Of a stretch of DNA of 64,000 nucleotides, positions 7,504-16,877 are shown one piece after another. Origin of the DNA: Bacillus sp. OK048 (GTDB taxonomy: Bacteria; Bacillota; Bacilli; Bacillales; Cytobacillaceae); assembly GCF_900103525.1 (NCBI RefSeq), contig NZ_FNHN01000007.1:124001-188000 (forward strand), in the 5' to 3' direction. A program made the position numbers and the translations under genes. Every line of letters begins with the position of its first letter. The stretch's first letter is position 1. Below the pieces are notes generated by a model, which searched no databases, was not told the origin of the DNA, and saw nothing but the letters and a program-made list of their open reading frames with translations.

Positions 7504-8475
7504 GTGGCGGATTTATTTGAAGGCTTAAAACAAAAGTTAGCGGGTCGTGATATGAAAATTGTTTTTCCAGAAGGGTTGGACGAACGAATTGTTCGAGCTG
7601 CCAGCAGGCTTGCGGAGGAAAAGCGGTTAACTCCGATATTAATTGGAAACATTGAACAGGTTCAAAGTAAGGCGGCTGAGCTTGGAGTTTCCTTAGAGTC
7701 AGCGGAAATATACGATCCAGCGAGCTATGCAGGAATGGACGAGCTTGTGGCAGCATTTGTTGAGCGCCGTAAAGGAAAAGCAACAGAGGAAGACGCGCGT
7801 AAAATATTATTGGATGAAAATTATTTTGGCACGATGCTTGTATATTTAAATAAAGCAAACGGATTAGTGAGTGGTGCTGCTCACTCTACTGCTGATACGG
7901 TTCGCCCGGCACTGCAGATTATTAAGACAAAAGCCGGCGTTAAGAAAACGTCTGGCGTCTTCATCATGGTTCGTGAGGAAGAGAAGTATGTATTTGCTGA
8001 CTGTGCGATCAATATTGCTCCTGACAGCAATGATTTAGCTGAAATTGCCGTGGAAAGTGCGAAAACGGCAGATATGTTTGATATCGAACCAAGAATTGCG
8101 ATGTTGAGCTTTTCAACAAAAGGTTCTGCGAAGTCTCCAGAAACAGAAAAAGTTGCAGGTGCGGTTGAAGAAGCGAAGCGTCGTGATGCAAGCTTGGTGA
8201 TTGATGGCGAGTTCCAGTTTGACGCGGCTTTCGTTCCTTCCGTTGCAAAAAGTAAAGCGCCAGATTCGCCACTTCAAGGGGACGCGAACGTATTTATCTT
8301 CCCTAGCCTTGAGGCTGGAAATATTGGCTACAAGATTGCCCAGCGTTTAGGTGGGTTCGAAGCAGTTGGCCCAATCCTTCAAGGGTTGAACAAACCTGTA
8401 AATGACCTATCACGCGGCTGTAATGAAGAAGATGTCTATAAATTGGCGTTAATCACTGCGGCGCAGGGATTATAA
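7504..8475 (+). CDS. pta: Phosphate acetyltransferase Pta
   Basis: Pta interconverts acetyl-CoA and acetyl phosphate in acetate overflow metabolism. The 323-residue length is that of the short, catalytic-only Pta of Firmicutes. Signature segments include VFPEGLDERIVRAA, GLVSGAAHSTADTVRPALQ and the C-terminal GPILQGLNKPVNDLSRGC. The GTG start has GGGAGGA about 7 bp upstream. Confidence 0.96.
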   Translation: MADLFEGLKQKLAGRDMKIVFPEGLDERIVRAASRLAEEKRLTPILIGNIEQVQSKAAELGVSLESAEIYDPASYAGMDELVAAFVERRKGKATEEDARKILLDENYFGTMLVYLNKANGLVSGAAHSTADTVRPALQIIKTKAGVKKTSGVFIMVREEEKYVFADCAINIAPDSNDLAEIAVESAKTADMFDIEPRIAMLSFSTKGSAKSPETEKVAGAVEEAKRRDASLVIDGEFQFDAAFVPSVAKSKAPDSPLQGDANVFIFPSLEAGNIGYKIAQRLGGFEAVGPILQGLNKPVNDLSRGCNEEDVYKLALITAAQGL

Positions 8476-8487
8476 GAGGTTTTTGAG

Positions 8488-8519
8488 AGCCAGTCCATGG
8501 TTGTGGGGCTGGCTTTTTT
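8488..8519 (+). terminator. Terminator after pta
   Basis: AGCCAGTCC pairs with GGGGCTGGCT, followed by six T. Confidence 0.85.
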
Positions 8520-8520
8520 G

Positions 8521-8610
8521 GTTATGGACTATTTTTATTAGGTTATGGACTTTTTTGGAACCCATTTGGACTTTTTTCGAGGGGTTTTGGACAATTAGAC
8601 ATTATTTGGA
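8521..8610. repeat. Stuttered TTTGGACTTTTTT words after pta
   Basis: The words TATGGACTATTTTTA, TATGGACTTTTTTGGAA, TTTGGACTTTTTTCGA and TTTTGGACAAT follow one another within 90 bp. The reverse complement (GTCCAAAA words) recurs downstream of pyrG at 38.6 kb. It is non-coding and its function is unknown. Confidence 0.7.
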
Positions 8611-8692
8611 AAAACAAACACCGTAAGATGCTGTTTTAATAGGATTCTTTTTGCTAAAATAAACTTATTATTCATTAGAGGAGTTAAACACT

Positions 8693-9523
8693 ATGGAAGG
8701 TTTACTTCGTCAACATGAATGGCGGGTGATTGATCAGTCGTCATTAGGCAGCCATTTTCATGCGTTACAGTCATTTGGCACGGATGATACGTTATGTGCC
8801 TCGGTCGGTTCTGGAAAGGCGCCGGCGACCGCCAGGACCTGGGTCCATCATAATACCATCGTACTCGGGATCCAAGATACCAAATTGCCATTTCTAAAAG
8901 AAGGAAGGCAATTTCTCGCAACACAGGGCTATCAGTCAATTGTCCGCAACTCGGGCGGATTAGCCGTGGTACTTGACGAAGGGGTGCTAAATATCTCACT
9001 GATTTTACCCGAAAAAGAAAAAGGGATCGACATCAACCGCGGCTATGATACGATGTGGCAACTGATTCAAAATATTTTTGCGGACTATAATCAGCCGATT
9101 GAGGCACGAGAAATCGTCGGATCCTACTGCCCAGGAAGCTATGACTTGAGTATCGCTGGAAAAAAGTTTGCAGGTATTTCCCAGCGCCGCCTCAAAAAAG
9201 GGGTGGCGGTGCAAATCTATTTATGTGTCAATGGCAGCGGCAGTGCCCGTGCCGCGTTAATCCAGCAATTTTATCAAGTGGCAAAAAGGGAGCAGCCGAC
9301 AAAATTCGTCTATCCAGAAATTGTACCGGAAGTGATGGCTTCCCTATCTGAACTTTTGGGAACGCCGCTTACGATTTCAGATGTTATGCTGCGTCTATTG
9401 AACCAGTTAAAAAACAACAGCGGCTATCTCTACGCCGGACAGTTGAATGAACTGGAATTAGACCTCCTTCCCGGCTATTATCAGAGAATCATTGAACGAA
9501 ATGAAAAACTTGATGACATGTAA
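8693..9523 (+). CDS. lipL: Octanoyl-[GcvH]:E2 amidotransferase LipL
   Basis: LipL moves octanoyl groups from GcvH to the E2 subunits of 2-oxoacid dehydrogenases during lipoate assembly. The 276-residue protein has a biotin/lipoate-ligase fold with [19 protein letters not shown] and the putative catalytic Cys146 in [10 protein letters not shown], followed by KFAGISQRR. It sits next to pta, as ywfL does in B. subtilis, which supports LipL over the related LipM. The ATG follows GAGGAG. Confidence 0.9.
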   Translation: MEGLLRQHEWRVIDQSSLGSHFHALQSFGTDDTLCASVGSGKAPATARTWVHHNTIVLGIQDTKLPFLKEGRQFLATQGYQSIVRNSGGLAVVLDEGVLNISLILPEKEKGIDINRGYDTMWQLIQNIFADYNQPIEAREIVGSYCPGSYDLSIAGKKFAGISQRRLKKGVAVQIYLCVNGSGSARAALIQQFYQVAKREQPTKFVYPEIVPEVMASLSELLGTPLTISDVMLRLLNQLKNNSGYLYAGQLNELELDLLPGYYQRIIERNEKLDDM

Positions 9524-9525
9524 TA

Positions 9526-9559
9526 AGCCGTAAACCCAAATGGATTTACGGCTCTTTTT
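9526..9559 (+). terminator. Terminator after lipL
   Basis: AGCCGTAAA pairs with TTTACGGCT, followed by CTTTTT. Confidence 0.9.
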
Positions 9560-9617
9560 AAAAGAGGATATTGTCCTTCTCCCAAAATCTTTTGTCTTGC
9601 TTCCGCTTTTAGACGTT

Positions 9618-10367
9618 TTACTCAGCGACCTTCTCTAAATTTCCGTTACGGTCCATTTTAAATTTCGTCGCAGGTCTTTCTTCTTCTTCAAATAATACAA
9701 GCTTACGGGCACGGTTCATAATCTTCATGAGTGTCTCGTAATCTTCCTGGATGGTTTCGGTATTTTGCGTGAGACCCTCAATTTTTGCGGCCATTTCTTC
9801 ATTTTGCTTGCGCAGCTCTGAAATTTCGCGCTTCAATCTTTCATTCTCACTTTTTAATGCTTCATTTTGCAGATTGGCATGATTAAAGTTTTGTAAGTAA
9901 TCGATCACGCTATCAAGTGATAACCCTGCTGTAGACGGTTGTTTAGCTGCAGGTCTATACGTTTGTACGGTAGGCAAAACAAACGTTTCAGCGGCTGCTT
10001 CTGTTGTTAAATCTGGCATTTCAAAGCTAGTTTCCATTGGCATTTCCACTGGTACTGATAGTACTTCGAAATCGTCCGTAAGTGGTGCTGGAGGATTGTA
10101 GAGTAACTTTTTCTTTCCACCTTGATCTTTTCCTAACACTCTTTGCCTTTGTTTACGCTGTTTTTTTGCTAATTGCAAGGCTTTTTCATAGCGATGGCGA
10201 ACAACGGCATTCCATCTGAAACCACAGGCTGCAGAAGTCCGATTTAACTTATCGCCTACCTCTTCAAAAGCATTTAGCTGGGTACTGCCCTCACGTACAT
10301 GGCGCAGGACGGTTTCCGCTAACAATAAATCATCTTCATCTGTCCAAGCATCTTGCCGAACTTTCAT
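9618..10367 (-). CDS. rsfA: Prespore-specific regulator RsfA family
   Basis: RsfA tunes sigma-F-dependent transcription in the forespore. The 249-residue protein has an N-terminal Myb/SANT-like DNA-binding domain ([14 protein letters not shown] to [12 protein letters not shown], residues ~5-62), a basic linker (KKQRKQRQR), a low-complexity middle and a C-terminal coiled coil (~165-225, [15 protein letters not shown]). AAAGGAG lies 9-10 bp before the ATG. The position between lipL and ywfO matches B. subtilis ywfN. Confidence 0.9.
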   Translation of the reverse strand: MKVRQDAWTDEDDLLLAETVLRHVREGSTQLNAFEEVGDKLNRTSAACGFRWNAVVRHRYEKALQLAKKQRKQRQRVLGKDQGGKKKLLYNPPAPLTDDFEVLSVPVEMPMETSFEMPDLTTEAAAETFVLPTVQTYRPAAKQPSTAGLSLDSVIDYLQNFNHANLQNEALKSENERLKREISELRKQNEEMAAKIEGLTQNTETIQEDYETLMKIMNRARKLVLFEEEERPATKFKMDRNGNLEKVAE

Positions 10368-10433
10368 ACCATTTCAACTCCTTTAAAAATAATTACATTG
10401 AACTCATGACGAGTTTTTAAAAGTTCTAGTCTT

Positions 10434-10462
10434 ATCTTTGACAAGATTTTCAAGCTTTATAC
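10434..10462 (-). promoter_or_regulatory. Candidate sigma-F/sigma-G promoter for rsfA
   Basis: On the minus strand GTATA (10462-10458), a 15-bp spacer and GTCAAAGAT (10442-10434) resemble the forespore pattern GYATA - 15 - GGnnAnAnT with two mismatches. Forespore transcription of rsfA is known in B. subtilis. Confidence 0.4.
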
Positions 10463-10628
10463 CAAAATGTTGCAAGGATAATAGTTTTTTTAACTGAAAG
10501 AGTTACAAGGATTGCTAAAGATTGCAACTTGCAATGGGTAGAAAGAAATTGTAAAATACCTAAGGAGTTAAGTCGTAAATATATTGGATCAAATAAATTG
10601 TATTGGTAGAAAAGAAAGGGTGGAAGCT

Positions 10629-10868
10629 ATGTCAAATGAATTCCGTGTTTGTGATGATTGCCAAGCCGTGAATCTCAAGACATTAATCCCTCGTTTAAAA
10701 GAATTGGACCCCGAAGCCACGATTACAATTGGCTGCCAATCTTATTGTGGACCTGGCCGGAAAAAAACATTTGCCTTCGTCAATAACCGTCCGCTAGCTG
10801 CCCTAACCGAAGAGGAATTAATGGAAAAGATTAATAAAAAAATCCGAAAAGCGGAAGCGTCCGTTTAG
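10629..10868 (+). CDS. DUF1450 family protein (YuzB-like)
   Basis: This is a 79-residue protein of unknown function with two Cys pairs (VCDDCQ and [12 protein letters not shown]), which suggests metal or redox binding. The ATG at 10629 follows AAAGGGTGG; an earlier in-frame start at 10584 lacks a ribosome binding site. The last residues, KAEASV, are encoded by AAAAGCGGAAGCGTCC. This is the end motif of the family-C dispersed repeat that continues past the stop, so the C-terminus seems to have been supplied by the repeat. Confidence 0.8.
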   Translation: MSNEFRVCDDCQAVNLKTLIPRLKELDPEATITIGCQSYCGPGRKKTFAFVNNRPLAALTEEELMEKINKKIRKAEASV

Positions 10869-11009
10869 CGACGTATGGACTGGAGGGCTTCGACTAAGAT
10901 AAAGGAAACACGGAGAGCGTAGCGATCCGATGTTGACTTATCGTAGGGAGAAGACCGAAGTACACTAGTCGTTGGACGCTGGAGCTAGACAGTAATCTAA
11001 GTTCAAAGA
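10846..11009 (+). repeat. Dispersed repeat family C, copy 1
   Basis: This block runs from GAAAAGCGGAAGCG through GATAAAGGAAACACG and GATGTTGACTTATCGTAGG to GCTGGAGCTAGACAGT. It is repeated in reverse orientation at 53.4-53.6 kb with the same internal words. Partial copies occur at 13.1, 40.8, 54.3 and 56.3 kb. No protein or terminal inverted repeat is evident. Confidence 0.85.
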
Positions 11010-11031
11010 TATTTCCAGATTATTTATAAAT

Positions 11032-11070
11032 AAATCACCTATGACCGAGTGTTTAGGTGATTTTTCTTTT
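11032..11070 (+). terminator. Terminator before ywfO
   Basis: AAATCACCTA pairs with TAGGTGATTT, followed by TTTCTTTT. Confidence 0.85.
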
Positions 11071-11152
11071 CAGGATATTGTCGAAAAATCCTGCAGAAAT
11101 TTGCTGGAAATTGGGATATAATAGAAGAAAGTTTAGAGGAAGAGGGAAGGCA

Positions 11153-12451
11153 ATGGATTATTCGGTGGAAAAACTGACTGAAGAAAAAGTGTTTAAAGAC
11201 CCTGTTCATCGCTATGTTCATGTACGTGACCGCGTGATTTGGGATTTGGTTGGAACGAAAGAGTTTCAACGCCTGCGACGTATCAAACAGCTTGGAACCA
11301 CCTTTTTAACCTTTCATGGTGCAGAGCACAGCCGCTTTAACCATTCCCTCGGAGTATATGAAATTGTCCGCCGCATCATTGATGATGTATTTGCAGGCAG
11401 ACCAGAGTGGAATGACGAGGATCGTCTCCTCACCCTTTGTGCCGCACTCCTTCATGATTTGGGGCATGGCCCATTCTCCCATTCGTTTGAAAAAGTATTT
11501 GACTTCGACCATGAAGATTTTACACAGGCCATTGTGCAAGGAAATACAGAGGTCAACGCAATATTAAAAAAAGTTAGTCCAGACTTCCCACAGCAGGTGG
11601 CGGAAGTGATCGCAAAAACATCTGCCAAAAAGCGGGTGGTCAGCTTAATTTCCAGCCAAATTGATGCCGACCGGATGGATTACCTGCAACGGGATGCCTA
11701 TTTTACCGGGGTAAGCTATGGTCAATTTGATATGGAGCGAATTCTTCGTGTCATGCGGCCAAAGGAAGACCAGGTTGTGATTAAGAAAAGCGGAATGCAT
11801 GCGGTTGAAGATTATATTATGAGCCGCTATCAAATGTACTGGCAGGTCTATTTTCATCCTGTTTCCCGCAGTGCTGAAGTGATTTTGACAAAAATCCTCC
11901 ATCGTGCCAAGCAACTTAATGAAAACAATTACTCATTTAAATATGAACCCATTCATTTCTATTCTTTTTTTACCGATAAAGGAACGTTAGAAGACTATTT
12001 AAAATTAGATGAATCGATTATCATGTATTATTTCCAAATTTGGCAGGAAGAAAATGATCCTATTTTAAGTGACCTGTGCCGGCGATTTGTGAACCGAAAT
12101 TTATTTAAATATGCTGAATTTGATCCTGCTAAGGAGTATAAGAAGCTCGCTGAACTAACGCGTCTTTTTGAAAAAGCAGGCATTGATCCAGAATATTATT
12201 TAGTGGTCGATTCATCATCCGATTTACCTTACGATTTTTATCGGCCAGGTGAAGAGGAGGAACGGCTGCCGATACATCTTTTGATGAAAAATGGTGAGTT
12301 AAGGGAACTTTCTCGGGAATCAGAGATTGTCGATGCGATCTCCGGTAAGCGGCGAACGGATCACAAGCTGTATTACCCAGCTGATTTCTTAGAGGACGAA
12401 TCCTCGGGAAAAAATATAAAGACACAAATACGTACTCTATTAGAGATATAA
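11153..12451 (+). CDS. ywfO: HD-domain phosphohydrolase YwfO
   Basis: This 432-residue member of the HD phosphohydrolase superfamily is related to dNTP triphosphohydrolases. Visible motifs are the early His (EHSRFNHSLGVYEI), the HD signature in LLHDLGHGPFSHSFE and the later IDADRMDYLQRDA. The substrate is not proven; dNTP hydrolysis is inferred from the family. The ATG at 11153 follows GAGGAAGAGGGAAGG. The next gene is ywgA, 15 bp away, so the two are likely an operon. Confidence 0.88.
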   Translation: MDYSVEKLTEEKVFKDPVHRYVHVRDRVIWDLVGTKEFQRLRRIKQLGTTFLTFHGAEHSRFNHSLGVYEIVRRIIDDVFAGRPEWNDEDRLLTLCAALLHDLGHGPFSHSFEKVFDFDHEDFTQAIVQGNTEVNAILKKVSPDFPQQVAEVIAKTSAKKRVVSLISSQIDADRMDYLQRDAYFTGVSYGQFDMERILRVMRPKEDQVVIKKSGMHAVEDYIMSRYQMYWQVYFHPVSRSAEVILTKILHRAKQLNENNYSFKYEPIHFYSFFTDKGTLEDYLKLDESIIMYYFQIWQEENDPILSDLCRRFVNRNLFKYAEFDPAKEYKKLAELTRLFEKAGIDPEYYLVVDSSSDLPYDFYRPGEEEERLPIHLLMKNGELRELSRESEIVDAISGKRRTDHKLYYPADFLEDESSGKNIKTQIRTLLEI

Positions 12452-12466
12452 CCTTGGATTTAGGAG

Positions 12467-12985
12467 ATGAGGAGTGTGTTAAAAGACCACGCCAAGTTGA
12501 TGCAGGCGATTTCAGTATCCGGAGAAATCATCGGGAGAAAAAGGCTGCAAAAGATGATATATATTGCAAAAAAGGTGGAATTTCCTTTCCATGAGCGGTT
12601 CCAGTTTCATTTTTATGGTCCTTATTCGGAGGAACTGACATTGCGAGTGGAAGAACTATGCAATATGGGCTTTCTCAATGAAATTAAGGAGAAAAAAGGC
12701 GGTTACTTTCAATATCGCTACACGCTGACCGACACTGGAAAAGAGTTTTTAAGTTTAAACGAAGTGGAAATGCCATTTTTAGAGAATTGCCTCTGTGATA
12801 TGAACGAACAGAATGCTAGATTTTTGGAGCTTGTTTCAACTGTTTTATATTTTGATAATCTACTCAAAGAAGAAGTGATCAATAAGGTATTTACGCTAAA
12901 AGGCAGCCAGAAATACACTGTCGAAGAAATTGACCTCGCTTATGCCTATATTGAATCGCTTAAAGAAAAAGCTAAACTTAATTAG
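12467..12985 (+). CDS. ywgA: YwgA family protein
   Basis: This protein of about 170 residues has unknown function and is conserved next to ywfO in bacilli. The N-terminal half (SGEIIGRKRLQKMIYIAKK, FHFYGPYSEEL) looks like a winged-helix fold. Two starts are possible: ATG 12467, almost touching AGGAG, or GTG 12476 with 9 bp spacing. The GTG is better spaced and would remove three residues. Confidence 0.8.
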   Translation: MRSVLKDHAKLMQAISVSGEIIGRKRLQKMIYIAKKVEFPFHERFQFHFYGPYSEELTLRVEELCNMGFLNEIKEKKGGYFQYRYTLTDTGKEFLSLNEVEMPFLENCLCDMNEQNARFLELVSTVLYFDNLLKEEVINKVFTLKGSQKYTVEEIDLAYAYIESLKEKAKLN

Positions 12986-13076
12986 AAAAGCGTCCGTGTT
13001 TTTGAAGGTTTCTTCAAAGACAGGTACGCTTTTTAATTAGGATAAATTTTGTATGAAGTTTTGAACTTTGAGTATT

Positions 13077-13197
13077 GTCTAGCTTCAGCGCCTAGGGGCT
13101 CGGGTCATAAGCCAATCCGTCAAGAAGGTTAAAGAACAACCTTCTCGCCGGCTCGTCTTATGCCTGTCGCCCCTGGACAAGGCGCTTCCGCTTTTCC
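13077..13197. repeat. Dispersed repeat family C, variant copy
   Basis: The ends TGTCTAGCTTCAGCGCC and GCGCTTCCGCTTTTCC match family C, but the middle differs and holds a GAAGGTTaaagaaCAACCTTC hairpin. The element abuts the stop codon of the leftward ywhB gene. Confidence 0.7.
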
Positions 13198-13382
13198 TAT
13201 TTGTCGCTTGCGCGAACGCCGGCAACACCGTAATGTTCTTTTTGCATTTCTTCAATAAATACGACAACTGCTTCTTTCGGAGCACCAGTCGTTTCACTGA
13301 CAGCATCGGTTACTTTTTCAACAAGTGCTTTCTTTTGGTCATCCGTGCGTCCCGGCAGCATTTTAACTGTAACGTATGGCAT
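13197..13382 (-). CDS. ywhB: 4-oxalocrotonate tautomerase family enzyme (YwhB)
   Basis: This 61-residue tautomerase has the catalytic N-terminal proline (MPYVTVKM; Pro1 after Met removal) and family residues VTDAVSETTGAPKEAVVVFIEEM. The physiological substrate is unknown. AAAGGAGG precedes the ATG. The stop lies directly at the end of a family-C repeat. Confidence 0.92.
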   Translation of the reverse strand: MPYVTVKMLPGRTDDQKKALVEKVTDAVSETTGAPKEAVVVFIEEMQKEHYGVAGVRASDK

Positions 13383-13489
13383 GATTCAAACCTCCTTTGT
13401 GAACTACAAGGATAGTGTAGCAAACATTTTCATTTTATATCCAGTTTAAGGTATACTTAAAGGAAAAAAGAGGAGAAGGGGAAACAAAT

Positions 13490-14143
13490 TTGGAAGGATT
13501 TCTAGCCTATTCACTTAGGGAAATTCCCTATGTCGCGATTACGTTAATGATTGCCTTTACGTTCCATGAATTTTCTCATGCTTATGTTGCCTATAAGTTC
13601 GGGGATCATACTGCCGAGAAGCAGGGTCGTTTAACATTAAATCCGCTTAAGCACCTTGATCCATTTGGAACGATATTAATTTTTATTGCTGGATTTGGCT
13701 GGGCCCGTCCAGTTCCAGTGAACCGCTTCTTCTTTAAAAAGCCGCGTCTTGCCGGGGTGTTGGTTTCTGTAGCAGGTCCGCTTAGTAATTTGGTGCTGGC
13801 ACTCCTTGGCTTTTTAGCTGGATATGGTTTAGCAAAAACAGGGTTGGCTGCAAACTTCACAGGTTTTTATGATTTTCTAGATATTTTTAATTGGCTCAAT
13901 TTAGTGCTGTTTGTCTTTAATTTATTACCATTCCCGCCGCTGGATGGCTATCGAATCCTCGAGGATTTGGCACCAAATGATATCAGGGCAAAATTGACTC
14001 AATATGAACAGTACGGCGTATTAATTTTTATCATTTTAGTCATTACCCCTCTGGATCAGTACACGATTCAGCCGATATTCCAATTTATTCTCCCTGGGTT
14101 GTGGCAAGGAATCGATAATTTCTTTTATCAATTGTTTTTTTAA
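13490..14143 (+). CDS. ywhC: Site-2 protease family membrane metalloprotease (YwhC)
   Basis: This is a 217-residue M50-type integral membrane zinc protease. It shows the zinc motif FHEFSHAY (about 25-32), GPLSNLVLAL and the second-ligand segment NLLPFPPLDGYRIL. There are about five membrane helices. The TTG start has AGGAGAAGGGG upstream. Its target protein is not known. Confidence 0.9.
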   Translation: MEGFLAYSLREIPYVAITLMIAFTFHEFSHAYVAYKFGDHTAEKQGRLTLNPLKHLDPFGTILIFIAGFGWARPVPVNRFFFKKPRLAGVLVSVAGPLSNLVLALLGFLAGYGLAKTGLAANFTGFYDFLDIFNWLNLVLFVFNLLPFPPLDGYRILEDLAPNDIRAKLTQYEQYGVLIFIILVITPLDQYTIQPIFQFILPGLWQGIDNFFYQLFF

Positions 14144-14164
14144 TATAGGAGGTTACGAGTTTTA

Positions 14165-14677
14165 ATGGCAGACAATAAGAAAAAACCGCTTGGCTTTAAT
14201 ATTATCAAACCTGATCCGACGGATGGACATAAGGGCTTTGGTAAAGGAGCCTTAAGCCTAGATAATGTTTCTCCTGTTATCATTGATGTTGATGCCGGGG
14301 ACGCGATGATTGATGTCGGAGCTATGCACGCTCGCAGTGTGGTCGAGAAGGGAATTAAATTCCTTAAGACGAAGGAAGAGGTTCCTAACGCGAAACCTTA
14401 TTGGCTGGTGTGGGTGACGGTGGACCGGAAACAAGAAGGTCCTTATTATGCGGGTGTGACCGCCTGTGAAATGACCGTTGACCGGGAAATCCGCCGCGGG
14501 TACAAATCACTTCCAGAACATGTCAACCGCATGGATAAATCGTTAAAGCGATCGATCATTGTCGACCATATGGATGAAAAATCAAAGAAAATCTTAGCTG
14601 ATTTTCTGCAAAACCATAATCAAGACATGTGGAATAACTCAGCTGAAGAGTTGAAAAAGGGCTTGGCAGCGGAATAA
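14165..14677 (+). CDS. ywhD: YwhD family protein
   Basis: This is a 170-residue soluble protein of unknown function, conserved between ywhC and pbpG in bacilli. AGGAGG precedes the ATG and the gap to ywhC is 21 bp, so they are co-transcribed. No catalytic motif is evident. Confidence 0.85.
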   Translation: MADNKKKPLGFNIIKPDPTDGHKGFGKGALSLDNVSPVIIDVDAGDAMIDVGAMHARSVVEKGIKFLKTKEEVPNAKPYWLVWVTVDRKQEGPYYAGVTACEMTVDREIRRGYKSLPEHVNRMDKSLKRSIIVDHMDEKSKKILADFLQNHNQDMWNNSAEELKKGLAAE

Positions 14678-14754
14678 AAGGCATTTTTTACGATAGCATT
14701 TTTAAAGAAAAAGTTGTAAAATATATGCAGTGTGTAAACACTGTAAAGCTAGGA

Positions 14755-14799
14755 CACGAAAAAGGCTCCGGGGACCTAAACTCCGGAGCCTTTCTCGTG
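14755..14799. terminator. Bidirectional terminator between ywhD and pbpG
   Basis: AAAGGCTCCGG pairs with CCGGAGCCTTT, with an outer CACGA/CGTG extension. Confidence 0.9.
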
Positions 14800-14807
14800 T
14801 TTTTGGC

Positions 14808-16877
14808 TTAGGCACCCCATTTGAAGATCTTTTTATACCAAGGGTCCTTTGTTTCCTGTTTCTCTTTCGTTGGGTTGTGATTTTCGTGTTTTAAATGATC
14901 GGTACAGTATTCTGTGGGCTCGGTACCAGCGACAAAGTAAGTAAACCTGCGGACAGGACAATCCTTTGATGCCAGCTTGCCGTTTTCAGGATTAACGTAT
15001 ACGCCAAGCACGCCTTCCTTCGGGGGATTGAACCCTTTGATTGGTTTATCCTTTAAGGCTTCCTCCATAAACTTTACCCAAATATTTTTTGCATAGCCTT
15101 TTTCAGCGGTAAGAGTAATCGGCTTACCAACATCATGACCGGCCCAAACAGCAGTAACCAGCTGCGGAGTAAAACCAATCATCCAGCTGTCCGTCTCGGT
15201 TGAACCCGATTTACCTGCATAAGGACGAGTAATGTCATCAATCAGAGAGTTACCCGTTACTTTGGCATAGCCGTTCAGCTTTGTGTCAAACATCCCTGTC
15301 ATCAGATGCGTCATCACAAAAGCTTTCGCTGGGTCTAACACCTGCTCTGTTTCATGGTTATTTTCATAAATAACCTTGCCATTATAGTCTTCTACCTTCG
15401 TAATCAGGGTTGGCGTAACTTTTTTTCCACCATTCGCAAATTGACTGTAGGCATTTGCCATGTCGATGACCCGCACCCCTGATGTTCCGAGGGCAAGTGA
15501 TGGGACACTATCCATTTTCGTTGATATTCCCAACTTTTTCACAGTGTTGATCAAAGCTTCCGCACCCATAAATAAATGAGTTTTGACAGCGTAAATGTTA
15601 TCTGATACCGCTAGCGCTTGGGCGAGGGTGATTTCACCGTCGGCATATTTGTTGTTAAAGTTTTGTGGTGCATAATCAGTATGGCCATCATCCAGTTTGA
15701 AGGTGGTCTTTTCACTTCTCATCGTTGAAGATGGCGTAAATCCTTGGTTGAGTGCTGTATAGTATAGAATCGGTTTAATCGTCGAGCCTGGCTGTCTAGT
15801 CGCTTGAACAGCCCGGTTAAACGGGCTCGCTTCATAATCACGGCCACCAACCATTGCTTTGACATAACCGTTTTTCGGGTCCATGGCAATCAGACCGACC
15901 TGAATTTCAGAACTACTGGCAATCGTTTCTTGGATTTTTTTTTCTGCCGCTTCCTGCTGCTTTAAATTAAGTGTGGTATAAACCTTTAGTCCGCCTAGGG
16001 CAATCGTTCGTTCATCAAGCTTGAGCTGATTCTTTAAAGCATTTTTCACAGCGTCCTGAAAGTAAGGAGCAGCCTCCACTGTTTTATGCGGGTGCTTGCC
16101 GACTAAAGTAAGCGGTGTTTCCTTTGTCTTTTCGGCTGTGTCTTTTTGGATATAGCCATTTTCGACCATAGAGTTTAGAATGATTGCTTGGCGCTTTGTT
16201 GCATTTTTCAATGATTCAAGCGGTGAGTAAAGCCCAGGCCCTTTTGGGACACCTGCTAGCATTGAGCTTTCAGCTAAGGATAATTCGGAAGCATTTTTTC
16301 CAAAATAAAATTGGCTGGCAGCTTGAACCCCATAAGCACCGTTACCATAGTAGATGGTATTTAAATAGCCTTCTAGAATTTCCTCTTTGGAATAATTCAT
16401 TTCAATCCGGATTGCAAAAAAAGCTTCATATAGTTTCCTTGACCACGTTTTATCATGCTCAAGGAAGAGATTCCGTGCGTATTGCTGAGTAATCGTACTG
16501 GCACCCTGCACTTTCGCCATTGCTTTTACGTCTGCAAGGATGGCGCCGATAATTCGTTTATAGTCAAAACCATTATGTTCGTAAAAATTTTTATCTTCAA
16601 TCGAGATGGTCGCATGGATTAAATCAGGTGAGATTTCTTCAAGTGGAACCCAGTAGCGCTTTTGGCCGCTATTGCTCTCACCAATCAGCGTCCCGTCACT
16701 GGCAAAGAATAAAGTCGATTGGGGAACAGCGAGTGGCGGTGCTCCGAGAATTTTGGCATAACCAAGAATCCCAAGAAAAACAATCATCATGCAGCCAAAG
16801 CCTATCAAACTAATGATTATAAACGCACGCAAGTATTTTATCGTTTTTCGAAATCCATGATTGGTCATTAATTCCAC
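14808..16877 (-). CDS. pbpG: Class A penicillin-binding protein PbpG (PBP2d-like)
   Basis: This bifunctional peptidoglycan synthase has an N-terminal membrane anchor, a glycosyltransferase domain (EDKNFYEHNGFD, STITQQYARNLFL) and a transpeptidase domain with SxxK in PGSTIKP, SxN in SDNIY and KSG in GKSGSTETDSW. At 689 residues it is close to B. subtilis PbpG, a forespore enzyme in cortex synthesis. GTG 16877 is preferred because AAAGGAGGG lies 7 bp before it; this Shine-Dalgarno falls inside the coding sequence if ATG 16898 is used. Confidence 0.9.
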   Translation of the reverse strand: MELMTNHGFRKTIKYLRAFIIISLIGFGCMMIVFLGILGYAKILGAPPLAVPQSTLFFASDGTLIGESNSGQKRYWVPLEEISPDLIHATISIEDKNFYEHNGFDYKRIIGAILADVKAMAKVQGASTITQQYARNLFLEHDKTWSRKLYEAFFAIRIEMNYSKEEILEGYLNTIYYGNGAYGVQAASQFYFGKNASELSLAESSMLAGVPKGPGLYSPLESLKNATKRQAIILNSMVENGYIQKDTAEKTKETPLTLVGKHPHKTVEAAPYFQDAVKNALKNQLKLDERTIALGGLKVYTTLNLKQQEAAEKKIQETIASSSEIQVGLIAMDPKNGYVKAMVGGRDYEASPFNRAVQATRQPGSTIKPILYYTALNQGFTPSSTMRSEKTTFKLDDGHTDYAPQNFNNKYADGEITLAQALAVSDNIYAVKTHLFMGAEALINTVKKLGISTKMDSVPSLALGTSGVRVIDMANAYSQFANGGKKVTPTLITKVEDYNGKVIYENNHETEQVLDPAKAFVMTHLMTGMFDTKLNGYAKVTGNSLIDDITRPYAGKSGSTETDSWMIGFTPQLVTAVWAGHDVGKPITLTAEKGYAKNIWVKFMEEALKDKPIKGFNPPKEGVLGVYVNPENGKLASKDCPVRRFTYFVAGTEPTEYCTDHLKHENHNPTKEKQETKDPWYKKIFKWGA

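Noticed and set aside
8693..8999. Leftward frame inside lipL
   Set aside because: Opposite a conserved enzyme with all motifs; no start signal.
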